A DNA stretch of 64,000 bases from positions 186,001 through 250,000 of the forward strand of contig NZ_VITA01000002.1 in NCBI RefSeq assembly GCF_007827695.1, given 5' to 3'. The DNA comes from Sinorhizobium medicae. GTDB taxonomy: Bacteria > Pseudomonadota > Alphaproteobacteria > Rhizobiales > Rhizobiaceae. The notes under the pieces were generated by a model, which was not told where the DNA came from, did not search any database, and saw nothing but the letters and a program-made list of their open reading frames with translations. Each line of letters begins with the position of its first letter. Positions within the stretch are counted from its first letter, which is position 1. The position numbers and the translations under genes were made by a program. Of this stretch, positions 35,067 through 43,679 are shown one piece after another.

Positions 35067-37385
35067 TTGGCAGACAAGACGTCCCGCAGCATCCGTTATG
35101 CCGACCTGAACGCGGGCGACAATGCGGAAACGCGCCGGCTGATCGATGCCGGCAATCGCCTCGCCGACGAAGTCGCACGCCTGTTTCCGTCTCAGCCGGA
35201 TATTGCCGACCGCCACTATTGGCTCGAGGCGATGATCAACCACGTCCCGGACTACATCTATGCCAAGGACACGGAGGGCCGTTTCCTGATCGCCAATGAG
35301 GTGACGGTCGCCGACAATGGCCTCGAAAGCCTGCAGGATCTCGTCGGCAAGACCGATTTCGATCTGCATCCGCATGAATTTGCCCAGGCGGTCGCTGGTA
35401 CGGAGCGGCGTGTGCTGGAGACCGGCGAACCGATTTTTGGTATCGAGGAACGTGCGATCGTCACGAAGGGCCGCGACCGTTGGCTCATGACCTCGAAAGT
35501 GCCCTTGCGGAGCAAGAGCGGAAAGATCATCGGCATCGTCGGCATCTCGCGTGACATCACCGATCGGAAGTCGGCGGAGCGCCTGCTCGAAGGGCAGGCC
35601 CGGTTATTGGAAATGATAGCCAAGGGCAAGCCGCTGACCGAATTCTTCAACGAGCTGGTGCTGCTGATCGAGGCACTTCTTCCCGGTATCAAAGGCTCTA
35701 TCCTGCTTTTGTCCGAAGACGGCCGGCATCTCCTGCACGGCGCTGCTCCCAGCCTCGACCGGGCGTATAGCGCTGCTGTTCATGCGTTGGAAATAGGCCC
35801 GAATGCGGGCTCTTGCGGAACGGCCGCCTGGCGCGGCGAACAGGTCATCGTCTCCGATGTCTACGCCGACCCGCTCTGGGCGGACTACGCTCTTCTCCTG
35901 AAATCTTCCGGTCTCCGTTCCTGCTGGTCCACGCCCATCCTGTCGCGCGAGCGCAAGGTGCTCGGCACATTCGCGCTCTACGCACATGAGGTCGCAACCC
36001 CTTGCGAGCAGGAGCAGGAACTGATTGCCATGGCCGCTCACCTCGCCGGAATCGCCATCGAGCGCAAGCGGGCGGAGGACCGTATCAGTTTCTTGGCCCA
36101 CCATGACGCCTTGACGGGCCTGCCGAACCGCGTCCTTTTTGAAGAGCAGGTCGACGGCATGCTCGAGGAGATCCGCGAGCGGGACCAATGCGCCGTGCTC
36201 GCCTTTCTCGACCTCGACAATTTCAAACTGATCAACGACAGCCTTGGCCACGCGGCAGGTGATGAGCTCCTGAAAGCCGTCGCAGGGCGCATGCGGGCCT
36301 CCGTGCGGAAAGCCGATTTTGTCGTGCGCGTCGGCGGCGACGAGTTCATCATTCTCCTGAACGGGTTGCCGAAGGAGCGGGATATCGTGCTGTCGCGGCT
36401 TGAGGACATCCGCTCTGCAATCGCCATGCCGCTGCAGTTGCAGGGCCGCTCCCTGCAGGTCAGCTGCAGCATGGGAGTGGCTTGCTTCCCCAACCAGGGA
36501 AGAACGGCGGGTGAACTGCTCGCCAACGCCGACATGGCCATGTACCGCGCCAAGGAACTCGGCCGCGACAACATACAGGTCTTTACCGAGGAGATGGCGG
36601 CAAGAGCTCATGAAAGACTCCAATGGCAGGAGGAGCTTCGTGAGGCACTTGCGGGGGAGGAGTTCCTGCTGCATTTCCAGCCGCAGATGAATCTCGGCAC
36701 CGGGCGCATCTTCGCGGCGGAGGCACTGTTGCGTTGGAACCACCCGGTGCGCGGCATCATCTCGCCTTCGGTGTTCATCCCGCTCGCCGAGGAGACCGGG
36801 CTTATCGTGCCGATCGGAGACTGGGCGCTGCGTGCCGCCTGTCGCCAGCTGAAGGCCTGGCAGGATGCCGGCCTGCCACCGCTGATCATCAGCGTCAATG
36901 TTTCCGCTCGGCAGTTCCGCGAACGCAACTGGGCATCGCGGGTGGCGGAAATTCTGAAGGAGACCGGGCTCGAGGCCCGTTACCTCGAGCTCGAGCTCAC
37001 CGAGAGTCTCATCATGCAGGACGTGCCGGGGGCAATCGCCACAATGCACGCGCTGGAAGCGATCGGCGTTCACCTTGCGATCGATGATTTCGGGACGGGC
37101 TATTCCAGCCTCAGTGCGCTTAAGCGCTTTCCGGTACGCCGTCTGAAAATCGACCGGTCCTTCGTTACGGACATTCCGCTCGATGCCGACGACATGGCGA
37201 TCACGTCCGCCATTATCTCGCTTGCACAGAAGCTCGGCCTGCGTGTGATCGCCGAGGGTGTCGAGAGCGAGGCGCAGGTCGAGTTTCTCCAGAAGGCCGG
37301 CTGCGACGAAATCCAAGGCTATTTCTTCAGCCGTCCTTTGTCGGCCGAGGCTTTCGAAAGCCTGCTTTCCTCCGCGCGGCCGTAA
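35067..37385 (+). CDS. PAS-GAF-GGDEF-EAL c-di-GMP protein
   Basis: This is a cytosolic protein of 772 residues. A PAS domain (about 45-170, YIYAKDTEGRFLIANE) is followed by a GAF domain (about 185-330, PNAGSCGTAAWRGEQVIVSD), a GGDEF domain (about 345-505) with intact GGDEF at 423-427, and an EAL domain (about 515-765) with EALLRW at 552, ELTESLI and IDDFGTGYSSL. Both catalytic signatures are intact, so it may make and break c-di-GMP, with PAS and GAF sensing signals. The start is TTG 35067, with GGAGG seven bases before; no ATG fits as well. It has no adjacent partner. Confidence 0.95.
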   Translation: MADKTSRSIRYADLNAGDNAETRRLIDAGNRLADEVARLFPSQPDIADRHYWLEAMINHVPDYIYAKDTEGRFLIANEVTVADNGLESLQDLVGKTDFDLHPHEFAQAVAGTERRVLETGEPIFGIEERAIVTKGRDRWLMTSKVPLRSKSGKIIGIVGISRDITDRKSAERLLEGQARLLEMIAKGKPLTEFFNELVLLIEALLPGIKGSILLLSEDGRHLLHGAAPSLDRAYSAAVHALEIGPNAGSCGTAAWRGEQVIVSDVYADPLWADYALLLKSSGLRSCWSTPILSRERKVLGTFALYAHEVATPCEQEQELIAMAAHLAGIAIERKRAEDRISFLAHHDALTGLPNRVLFEEQVDGMLEEIRERDQCAVLAFLDLDNFKLINDSLGHAAGDELLKAVAGRMRASVRKADFVVRVGGDEFIILLNGLPKERDIVLSRLEDIRSAIAMPLQLQGRSLQVSCSMGVACFPNQGRTAGELLANADMAMYRAKELGRDNIQVFTEEMAARAHERLQWQEELREALAGEEFLLHFQPQMNLGTGRIFAAEALLRWNHPVRGIISPSVFIPLAEETGLIVPIGDWALRAACRQLKAWQDAGLPPLIISVNVSARQFRERNWASRVAEILKETGLEARYLELELTESLIMQDVPGAIATMHALEAIGVHLAIDDFGTGYSSLSALKRFPVRRLKIDRSFVTDIPLDADDMAITSAIISLAQKLGLRVIAEGVESEAQVEFLQKAGCDEIQGYFFSRPLSAEAFESLLSSARP

Positions 37386-37654
37386 TCCGGTCGCCGGCTG
37401 AAACCGGCAGTTGCGGAATGTGGTGTCAGTATTGTGATCTGAAGTTTGCTGACACAGGTGCCGCTCCGGCCGTAAATGCAAACTGGAGCCACCAGAGAGC
37501 GGTTTCCGCTTGCGTCCCGTTCCGACTTGTCGATAACCATTCGAGACGGCTTCGCAATGATTCACTTCGAAGCACTTTGATCTGGCCCTCGGAATGGAGC
37601 ACGTGGACCGTGTCGCCACCCTCTCTTCCGTGCGGCACAACCCGTTAGAGTTCG

Positions 37655-38431
37655 ATGTCATCACTGCCAGTTTTTTCCCGACGTCAGTTTCTTCGCACAT
37701 CCGGGTTGGCAATCGCCTCCGCCGGGCTTGCGGGTTGCACTTCTTCGATGAACACCGACCGCTTCCGCCAGCAGACAATGCCGGTCTACCGCAACCCTGC
37801 GCTGGAAAGCCGTTGGGGCCCGCCGGGCGGCATTTATGAGGGGCCGGTGGGCGAGGGACCGATCGGCTTGCCGCCCCAGGACGCCTATTACGCAGAGATC
37901 TATGCAGCGCAGGAGGACGGGGGATTCCTCGTTCCGGCCGTGCCATTCAGGCAGATCGATCCGCGGTTCTATCGTCAGGAGGTCAGCGATCCTTTTGGCG
38001 AGGCTCCCGGCACGATCGTCGTCGACACGGCCGACCGCTATCTCTACCTGATCCAGCCGCGCGGGCGTGCGATGCGCTACGGCGTCGGCTTGGGCCGGGA
38101 AGGGTTTGCATGGTCGGGCCGCGGCGTGATTCAATGGAAGCAGAAATGGCCCAAGTGGACGCCCCCGAACGAGATGGTGGCCCGTCAGCCGGTACTGGCG
38201 AAATATTCCGCGGATAATGGGGGCATGCCCCCGGGCCTGGACAACCCGCTTGGGGCACGCGCGCTTTATATCTTCCAGAACGGTCAGGATACGCTCTATC
38301 GTGTCCATGGCTCGCCTGAATGGCAGTCGATCGGCAAAGCGGTGTCATCGGGTTGCGTGCGCTTGATCAACCAGGACGTGATTGATCTTTATGATCGTGT
38401 GCGCAACAAGTCGCCGATCCTCGTCGTCTGA
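37655..38431 (+). CDS. L,D-transpeptidase (YkuD family) lipoprotein
   Basis: The 258-residue protein has a twin-arginine signal (SRRQFLRTSGLA, about 8-19) followed by a lipobox LAGC with Cys28, so it is probably exported folded and lipidated. The YkuD domain (about 118-258) has the catalytic motif HGSPEWQSIGKAVSSGCVRL, with the nucleophilic Cys. Such enzymes form 3-3 cross-links in peptidoglycan or attach lipoproteins to it. Rhizobia carry many copies. The 269-base gap before it holds no gene I can support. The start at 37655 places the RR motif at the expected position. Confidence 0.93.
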   Translation: MSSLPVFSRRQFLRTSGLAIASAGLAGCTSSMNTDRFRQQTMPVYRNPALESRWGPPGGIYEGPVGEGPIGLPPQDAYYAEIYAAQEDGGFLVPAVPFRQIDPRFYRQEVSDPFGEAPGTIVVDTADRYLYLIQPRGRAMRYGVGLGREGFAWSGRGVIQWKQKWPKWTPPNEMVARQPVLAKYSADNGGMPPGLDNPLGARALYIFQNGQDTLYRVHGSPEWQSIGKAVSSGCVRLINQDVIDLYDRVRNKSPILVV

Positions 38432-38458
38432 CGTCTGGTGCTCATTTGCCCCGCGGCC

Positions 38459-38935
38459 TCAGCTTTCTTGATGGCGGCCGGCGAGCCGCTGCGTCAGCCG
38501 ATGCAGTGCGTCGCGCATCTCCCGGACTTCCTCAAGGCTGCAGCCTGAGGCATTGCCGATATCGCGTAGAATACCGAATGCTTCGGCCTTCAGATCGCGT
38601 CCGCCTTGCGTCAGGCTGACGATGACCTGCCGCTCGTCTGCCGCATCGCGCGCACGGCGGACATAGCCGGCCGCCTCCAGCCGCTTGAGCAGCGGTGAAA
38701 GCGTGCCTGAATCGAGACCCAGCTCTTCGCCAATTCGCTTCACCGTCATGCGGTCCTGCTGCCAGAGCGCCAAAAGCACGAGATATTGGGGATAGGTCAG
38801 CCCAAAACGGTCGAGCAAGGGCTTGTAGGCGCGATTGAAGGCATGCGCCGCCGAATAGACCGCAAAGCAGAGCTGCTGACCAAGCGCCAGCGCCTCATCG
38901 GAACCTGAGTCGAATTTTGCCGCTTTCGTCGTCAT
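38459..38935 (-). CDS. ohrR: MarR-family organic peroxide sensor OhrR
   Basis: OhrR represses ohr and is inactivated by organic hydroperoxides. The 158 residues have the redox-sensing Cys23 in QLCFAVYSAAHAF, with the conserved Tyr residues nearby, and a second cysteine at 132 (SGCSLEE). This is the two-Cys type described in Xanthomonas. The winged helix is at about 63-105 (RIGEELGLDSGTLSPLLKRL, RDAADERQVIVSLT). ohr is divergent at 39043, and a perfect 12-bp inverted repeat lies between the two starts. Confidence 0.95.
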   Translation of the reverse strand: MTTKAAKFDSGSDEALALGQQLCFAVYSAAHAFNRAYKPLLDRFGLTYPQYLVLLALWQQDRMTVKRIGEELGLDSGTLSPLLKRLEAAGYVRRARDAADERQVIVSLTQGGRDLKAEAFGILRDIGNASGCSLEEVREMRDALHRLTQRLAGRHQES

Positions 38936-38971
38936 GATATCATTGTTGCAAATTCAGTCAGAAAAAGCAAT

Positions 38972-39007
38972 TTGCAAAATTAATTTGCGCGCTATTTAAT
39001 TTTGCAA
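38972..39007. promoter_or_regulatory. OhrR operator candidate
   Basis: TTGCAAAATTAA (38972-38983) and TTAATTTTGCAA (38996-39007) are perfect 12-base inverted repeats with a 12-base spacer. They lie between the divergent starts of ohrR (38935) and ohr (39043). A further TTGCAAATT copy of the half-site is at 38946-38954. OhrR sites known in other bacteria are A/T-rich palindromes of this kind. Confidence 0.8.
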
Positions 39008-39042
39008 TATATAAAATCCGCAACCATAGGAAGGAGACTGTC

Positions 39043-39465
39043 ATGCCCATTCTCTATCGCACTACCGCGTCCGCGACCGGTGGCCGTGCCGGCCAGGCCA
39101 AAAGCCAGGACGGTGTACTCGACGTTACGCTCACCGTTCCGAAGGAGCTCGGAGGCGACGGTGCGCGTGGCACCAATCCCGAGCAGCTCTTTGCCGCCGG
39201 ATATTCCGCCTGCTTCCTCGGCGCACTGAAATTCGTTGCCGGCAAAGAGAAGATAAAGCTCTCGGAAGACACGACGGTGACGGGGACGGTCGGAATCGGA
39301 CCCCGCGACGATGGCACGGGTTTCTTCATCGACGCGGCACTCGAGATTTCGTCACCCGGCGTCGAAAAAGCGGTGCTCGAGGACCTTGTTCAAAAGGCGC
39401 ATATCGTGTGCCCTTACAGCCATGCGACCAGGGGCAATGTCGACGTAAAGTTGACGGTGGCCTGA
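39043..39465 (+). CDS. ohr: Organic hydroperoxide resistance protein Ohr
   Basis: Ohr reduces organic peroxides using lipoylated partners. The 140 residues have the two redox cysteines Cys57 (GYSACFLG) and Cys123 ([12 protein letters not shown]), the [10 protein letters not shown] segment and the Ohr-specific [24 protein letters not shown] precedes ATG 39043. It is divergent from ohrR and ends before a hairpin terminator. Confidence 0.97.
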   Translation: MPILYRTTASATGGRAGQAKSQDGVLDVTLTVPKELGGDGARGTNPEQLFAAGYSACFLGALKFVAGKEKIKLSEDTTVTGTVGIGPRDDGTGFFIDAALEISSPGVEKAVLEDLVQKAHIVCPYSHATRGNVDVKLTVA

Positions 39466-39486
39466 CAGAAGCGCTTGCGGAAGGCT

Positions 39487-39512
39487 GAAGCCCGAGTGCG
39501 ACTGCGGGCTTC
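39487..39512 (+). terminator. Terminator hairpin after ohr
   Basis: GAAGCCCG and CGGGCTTC form an 8-bp stem with a 10-base loop, followed by ATTCTAC. It begins 21 bases after the ohr stop codon. The T run is short, so efficiency may be moderate. Confidence 0.6.
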
Positions 39513-39624
39513 ATTCTACTAGATGCCCGTGGCTCGGCGTGCTCCGCAATTGCGTAACGCCTTCGCGGGCCCGGCTTCTTCATGTGAGGGTAGCGGAGAG
39601 ATTGCGGTCCTTCGGTACTGTCTC

Positions 39625-41187
39625 CTAACGCTTCAGACTGCCGAGAATGCCGCGGACAAGAGCCCGTCCCACCTGGGTCGCGACCGTCCGCGCGACGGAC
39701 TTCATCGCCGCCTCCACGATGGTTTCCCGTTGGTAGCCGGAAGAGCGCGTCCTAGCCCGCTTGCCCGACGGCGCTTCCGCCGCGTCGTCGCCGAAGCCGG
39801 GCAGTGTCCAACGGCCGCCGCCGGAAGTCTCCTCAGAGGCCCGTTCTTCTGCTCGCTGAGCTGTTTCCGCCTGTTCCGCAGCCTTGGCCGCACGCTTGGC
39901 AAGCATTTCATAGGCCGACTCCCGGTCGAAGTCCTCATCGTAGAGGCCGCGCACGGGGCTGAGGCTGATGACATGCTGCCGCTCGGCCTCGGTAAGCGGA
40001 CCGAGCCGGGACGCCGGCGGACGCACCAGGGTCCGCTCGACAATCGACGGCGAGCCTTTGCCCTCCAGCGTCGAAACCAGAGCCTCGCCGGTACCGAGAT
40101 TGGTGATCACGTCGGCGCAATTGAAGTCGGGGTTGGGGCGGAACGTATCGGCAGCCGTCTTGACTGCCTTCTGTTCGCGGGGGGAATAGGCGCGCAACGC
40201 ATGCTGGACACGGTTTCCAAGCTGGGCGAGGACCGCCTCCGGGACGTCGAGCGGGTTCTGGGTGACGAAATAGACGCCAACGCCCTTCGAGCGGATCAGG
40301 CGGACAACCTGCTCGACGCGTTCGACGAGGACCTTGGGCGCATCATTGAAGAGCAAATGCGCTTCGTCGAAGAAGAACACCAGCTTCGGCTTATCCGGGT
40401 CACCCACTTCGGGAAGTTCCTCGAAAAGCTCTGACAGGAGCCATAACAGGAAGGTTGCGTAGAGCCGCGGGTTCATCATCAGCTTGTCGGCGGCAAGAAC
40501 CGAAATCGCGCCGCGCCCGTCATTGGTGGTCCGCATGATGTCGGTGATCTTCAGTGCCGGCTCACCAAAGAAATGCTCCGCCCCCTGCTGTTCCAGGATC
40601 AGGAGTTCACGCTGGATCGAGCCGACGGAGGCTTTGGAGATGAAGCCGAACTGATTGGATAGCTCGCCTGCATTCTCGCCCATGTAATTGAGCAGCGCCC
40701 GCAGGTCCTTGAGGTCGAGTAGCGGCAATCCGCCCTCATCGGCGATCTTGAAGGCGATGTTCAACACACCTTCCTGGGCGTCGGACGCGTTCATCAGCCG
40801 CGACAGAAGGAGGGGCCCCATCTCCGATATGGTGGTCCGGACCCTGTGCCCCTTCTCGCCGTAGAGATCCCAGAAGATCACCGGAAATTCCTGAAAATCA
40901 TAAGGCTCGAGGCCGATCTGCTCCGCGCGCTTGAGCAGGAAGTCCTTCGACTCGCCCATCGCGCCGATGCCGGATAGGTCGCCCTTCACGTCGGCGCAGA
41001 ATACCGGTACGCCGGCATTCGAGAAACCCTCGGCCAGGATTTGCAGCGTCACGGTCTTGCCGGTCCCGGTCGCGCCTGTGATCAGACCGTGGCGATTGCC
41101 GAATTTGAGCTCCAGATATTCGCCTTTATTGATCGAATCGTCCGGCTTGCGGCTGGTTCCGATGTAGATCTTGCCTTCCTGCAGCAT
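39625..41187 (-). CDS. HerA-like ATPase (DUF853 family)
   Basis: The 520-residue protein has Walker A GATGTGKT in ITGATGTGKTVTLQ (about 38) and Walker B KLVFFFDEAHLLF (about 270). A RecA-like core with VYFVTQNPLDVPEAVLAQLG and a C-terminal Ala/Glu/Arg-rich region (about 430-500) follow. The DUF853 group is related to HerA and FtsK/VirB4 pumps. The E. coli relative is YjgR, whose role is unknown. No NurA nuclease or methylase is nearby, so this is not a visible defence system. ATG 41187 gives the family N terminus MLQEGKIYIGTSRK; the open frame reaches 41244. It is divergent from the gene at 41478. Confidence 0.9.
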   Translation of the reverse strand: MLQEGKIYIGTSRKPDDSINKGEYLELKFGNRHGLITGATGTGKTVTLQILAEGFSNAGVPVFCADVKGDLSGIGAMGESKDFLLKRAEQIGLEPYDFQEFPVIFWDLYGEKGHRVRTTISEMGPLLLSRLMNASDAQEGVLNIAFKIADEGGLPLLDLKDLRALLNYMGENAGELSNQFGFISKASVGSIQRELLILEQQGAEHFFGEPALKITDIMRTTNDGRGAISVLAADKLMMNPRLYATFLLWLLSELFEELPEVGDPDKPKLVFFFDEAHLLFNDAPKVLVERVEQVVRLIRSKGVGVYFVTQNPLDVPEAVLAQLGNRVQHALRAYSPREQKAVKTAADTFRPNPDFNCADVITNLGTGEALVSTLEGKGSPSIVERTLVRPPASRLGPLTEAERQHVISLSPVRGLYDEDFDRESAYEMLAKRAAKAAEQAETAQRAEERASEETSGGGRWTLPGFGDDAAEAPSGKRARTRSSGYQRETIVEAAMKSVARTVATQVGRALVRGILGSLKR

Positions 41188-41441
41188 GGGGGCTTCATCT
41201 CCGTCTTGTCGATTTTTCTTAATAAAAGCGGGCATTTCCCGCATGTCGCATAAAATCAGTCATCGAAACGTGGGGTGCATCCGTTATAGGCGGTGCGCCT
41301 GCCCCCGGCAATATGATTGCAGGCGCCTAGAGGGCCGGATTGCCATATGAACGGCTCCGTGAAACGATACCGAAGAGGTGCCGATTGCGGGTGCGCGAAC
41401 CCGCCCGATGCGCTTGTCATCTCGGCACCGTTCGTTTACCT

Positions 41442-41457
41442 TGACGTTCACGTCAAA
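41442..41457. promoter_or_regulatory. LiuR-like MerR-family operator candidate
   Basis: TTGACG-TTCA-CGTCAA is a perfect inverted repeat preceded by TTTACC, 20 bases upstream of the ATG of the gene at 41478. MerR-family LiuR sites for branched-chain amino acid and fatty-acid degradation have a very similar shape. No liu genes or MerR gene are adjacent. It may instead be bound by another regulator. Confidence 0.45.
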
Positions 41458-41477
41458 ATTCCAGCAAGGAGATTTCC

Positions 41478-41870
41478 ATGAGTGAACTGGTCACGCGCGT
41501 GGCGGAAAATGTCGGCATCGAGGCTGCAACGGCTGAAAAGGCGGTCGGCATGATCCTTGGTTTCCTGCAGCGTGAGGCCGCCGAAGGCCCGGTCGCCCAA
41601 ATGATCGAGGCGATCCCCGGCGCACCCGAGCTGGTCGCCCGGTACAATGGCGAGGGCAGCGACGGTGGCGGTCTCCTTGGCGGCCTGATGTCGGCAATCG
41701 GCGGCGGCGGCGTCATGGCGCTCGGACAGCAATTGATGAGCCAGGGGCTTGGCATGGGAGAGATCACGGCACTCGCCAAGGAAACCATCGCCTTTGCCAA
41801 GGAGAAGGCGGGTGAGGACGTCGTGGACGAAGTCGTCGCATCCGTTCCAGGTCTCAGCCAGTTCGTGTGA
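41478..41870 (+). CDS. DUF2267-like small protein
   Basis: The 130 residues form two helical parts joined by a Gly-rich segment (SDGGGLLGGLMSAIGGGGVM, about 60-79). The N-terminal half has ELVTRVAENVGIEAATAEKA, the C-terminal half LAKETIAFAKEKAGEDVVDE followed by VVASVPGLSQFV. Repeated lipid- or peptide-like helices and the Gly loop are seen in DUF2267 and related families, whose function is unknown. AAGGAGATTTCC precedes ATG 41478, and a perfect operator-like palindrome lies just upstream, so this gene is probably tightly regulated. Confidence 0.7.
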   Translation: MSELVTRVAENVGIEAATAEKAVGMILGFLQREAAEGPVAQMIEAIPGAPELVARYNGEGSDGGGLLGGLMSAIGGGGVMALGQQLMSQGLGMGEITALAKETIAFAKEKAGEDVVDEVVASVPGLSQFV

Positions 41871-41961
41871 TTACCCGGTGAGGAGGTAGGCCATTACCCT
41901 TCTGACCGGCGGGCCAGGGGGGTAACGGCGCGGGCGCCATGAGCGCCCGCAATGCTTCACC

Positions 41962-42789
41962 TCACGCATCCCATTCGGGAGCAAGGCCCTGCGGATTGAC
42001 GATCCGCCCATCCGGACGGGCAAGTTCGCGGACTGCCGCTATCTCCTCCCGCGTCAGTGCGAAGTCAAATATCGCGAAATTCTCCTTGAGCCTTGCCTCC
42101 GTCGCGGTCTTCGACAGCACGACCACGTCCTGCTGCTGCACGAGCCATCGCAAAGCCACCTGCGCCGCCGTCTTGCCGTGGCGCGCGCCGATCTCCTTCA
42201 GCAGGGGCTCGGCAGGCACCTTGCCGTTGGCTATGGCGTAATAGGCAGTGAGCGACATTCCGAGCCGCCGCGCCCTCTGAAGGAGCTTCGTCTGATCCAG
42301 ATAAGGGTGATATTCGACCTGGTTCGTGGCGATTGGCGCGTCGCTGAGCCGGACCGCCTCTTCCATTTGCGCGATATTGAAATTGCTGATGCCGATGTGG
42401 CGGACCTTGCCGGCATTCCGCACCTCGTTCAGGGCGCCGATTCGCTCGGCCATCGGCACGTCGCTCCCTGGCCAATGCAGAAGCAGCAAATCGACGTGGT
42501 CGGTCTTCAGCTTTCTCAGGCTCTCGTCGACCGAGGCGACGAAACGGTCCTGGCTATAGTTGTCGACCCACACCTTGGTGGTCAGGAAGATGTCAGCCCG
42601 TGGAATGCCGGACTTGTGCATGGCCTCGCCGACTTCCGCCTCGTTGCCGTAGATCTGTGCGGTGTCCACGTGGCGGAATCCAAGCTTCAGGGCCTGCGGC
42701 AGGATGCGAAGCACCTCCGCTCCCGACATACGGAATGTGCCGAAGCCGAGGCCGGGGATATTGGCGCCATTGGAGCTGACTGCATGCAT
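41962..42789 (-). CDS. Aldo/keto reductase
   Basis: The 275-residue TIM-barrel protein has the catalytic tetrad in the usual places: Asp and Tyr in HVDTAQIYGNE, Lys in TTKVW and His in LLLLHWPG. The cofactor motif SNFNIAQMEEA and the C-terminal QVALRWLVQQ and SKTATEARLKENF are those of the DkgA/YvgN group that reduces 2,5-diketogluconate, methylglyoxal and related carbonyls. GGAGGAGTTCTCA precedes ATG 42789. The physiological substrate is unknown. Confidence 0.93.
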   Translation of the reverse strand: MHAVSSNGANIPGLGFGTFRMSGAEVLRILPQALKLGFRHVDTAQIYGNEAEVGEAMHKSGIPRADIFLTTKVWVDNYSQDRFVASVDESLRKLKTDHVDLLLLHWPGSDVPMAERIGALNEVRNAGKVRHIGISNFNIAQMEEAVRLSDAPIATNQVEYHPYLDQTKLLQRARRLGMSLTAYYAIANGKVPAEPLLKEIGARHGKTAAQVALRWLVQQQDVVVLSKTATEARLKENFAIFDFALTREEIAAVRELARPDGRIVNPQGLAPEWDA

Positions 42790-42852
42790 TGAGAACTCCT
42801 CCGCTGCTGGCGCCCGGGCGGCCCGAGACGCGATCTCCTATACTTGCACTTT

Positions 42853-42896
42853 GGATGCGGGCGGAAAACCGCACAGTTCTCCTCGTCCCGCTCTAG
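42853..42896. repeat. Partial ABC-type repeat ending at the tam stop codon
   Basis: GGATGCGGGCGGAAAACCG is followed by CACAGTTCTCCTCGTCCCGC and TCTAG. It matches the third palindrome of the mosaic element at 5657-5708 in a diverged form. The tam stop codon (42893-42895, minus strand) is the CTA within the conserved CTCTAG, so the repeat supplies the stop. Confidence 0.7.
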
Positions 42897-43666
42897 CGGT
42901 TTCTCGTTGCCACGATGAAAAGCCGCGGGAAACGCAAGAGCACACGCCCGTCTTTCATCGTCGGATAAGCCTTCCTGATTTTATCGGCATAGGCGGCGAG
43001 GTAACCGGCCCGACGGGCGGCGGGCAGCGCGTCGAGATAGGGGCGCAATCCCGTGCCCTTTACCCATTCGACGATGGCGTTCGCATTTGCGAGTTGGTGA
43101 TAATACACGGTGTGCCAGACATCGATCCGGACGTCCTTGGCTGTCAGCCTCTCGACGTAGTTCGCGGGTGAGGGCAGGGACTTGCGTCGTGCGGCGCGGC
43201 CGGCAAAGGCTGAAGCAAAAGCAGACTCCTCTGCCGTTTCCTCCATCAGGACGTGCGTCGGCTCATCCAGGTTGTCGGGCATTTGCACCGCGAGCGTCCC
43301 GCCGGGCGCCAATGCAAGGATGAGCCGCTCGAACAGCACGATGTGCTCCGGCAGCCACTGGAAAACCGCGTTGGCAAAGAAGAGGGCGCTTTCCGCCGGC
43401 GGTACCCAACTCGCAAGATCGGCCTTTTCGAAGCGCAGCTCCGGCAAGCGCGTTCGCGCGGCCGAAAGCATGTCCTCGTCGCTGTCTATTCCGGTAAGCG
43501 GGTTGTCTCTGAAACGATTGAGAATCAACTCGGTCGAATTGCCGGGTCCGCAACCAAGGTCGAAGGCGGGGCCGTCAGGCAGCTCGGTTACCTGCGCCAG
43601 CAGGTCGCGCGCCGGACGCGTCCGCTCGTCTTCAAATTTGGTATACTGCGCTGCCGACCAAGCCAT
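42893..43666 (-). CDS. tam: Trans-aconitate 2-methyltransferase
   Basis: Tam methylates trans-aconitate, a spontaneous by-product that inhibits aconitase, using SAM. The 257 residues start MAWSAAQYTKFEDERTRPAR, the typical substrate motif of Tam. SAM-binding motif I is DLGCGPGNST (about 36-45) and GIDSDEDML follows. The WLPEH and PDNLDEPTH segments are also family-specific. AAGGAG precedes ATG 43666, which lies 13 bases after the stop of the HAD gene, so the pair form an operon. The open frame beyond 43666 overlaps that gene. The stop codon is inside a palindromic repeat. Confidence 0.93.
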   Translation of the reverse strand: MAWSAAQYTKFEDERTRPARDLLAQVTELPDGPAFDLGCGPGNSTELILNRFRDNPLTGIDSDEDMLSAARTRLPELRFEKADLASWVPPAESALFFANAVFQWLPEHIVLFERLILALAPGGTLAVQMPDNLDEPTHVLMEETAEESAFASAFAGRAARRKSLPSPANYVERLTAKDVRIDVWHTVYYHQLANANAIVEWVKGTGLRPYLDALPAARRAGYLAAYADKIRKAYPTMKDGRVLLRFPRLFIVATRNR

Positions 43667-43679
43667 GAGCGTGGCTCCT

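Noticed and set aside
35604-37946. 780-codon open frame on the minus strand opposite the PAS-GAF-GGDEF-EAL gene.
   Set aside because: It is a high-G+C antisense shadow: Arg/His/Leu-rich with no domain pattern, while the plus-strand frame has complete domains.
39625-41187. HerA-like ATPase considered as part of an antiphage system (HerA-NurA/Sir2 type).
   Set aside because: No nuclease, Sir2, methylase or other defence gene is adjacent. The DUF853 subtype (YjgR-like) is a common solitary core gene.
41930-41950. Hairpin GCGGGCGC/GCGCCCGC as a bidirectional terminator between the convergent genes at 41870 and 41962.
   Set aside because: The stem is good but there is no T tract on either strand, so I do not list it as a terminator.
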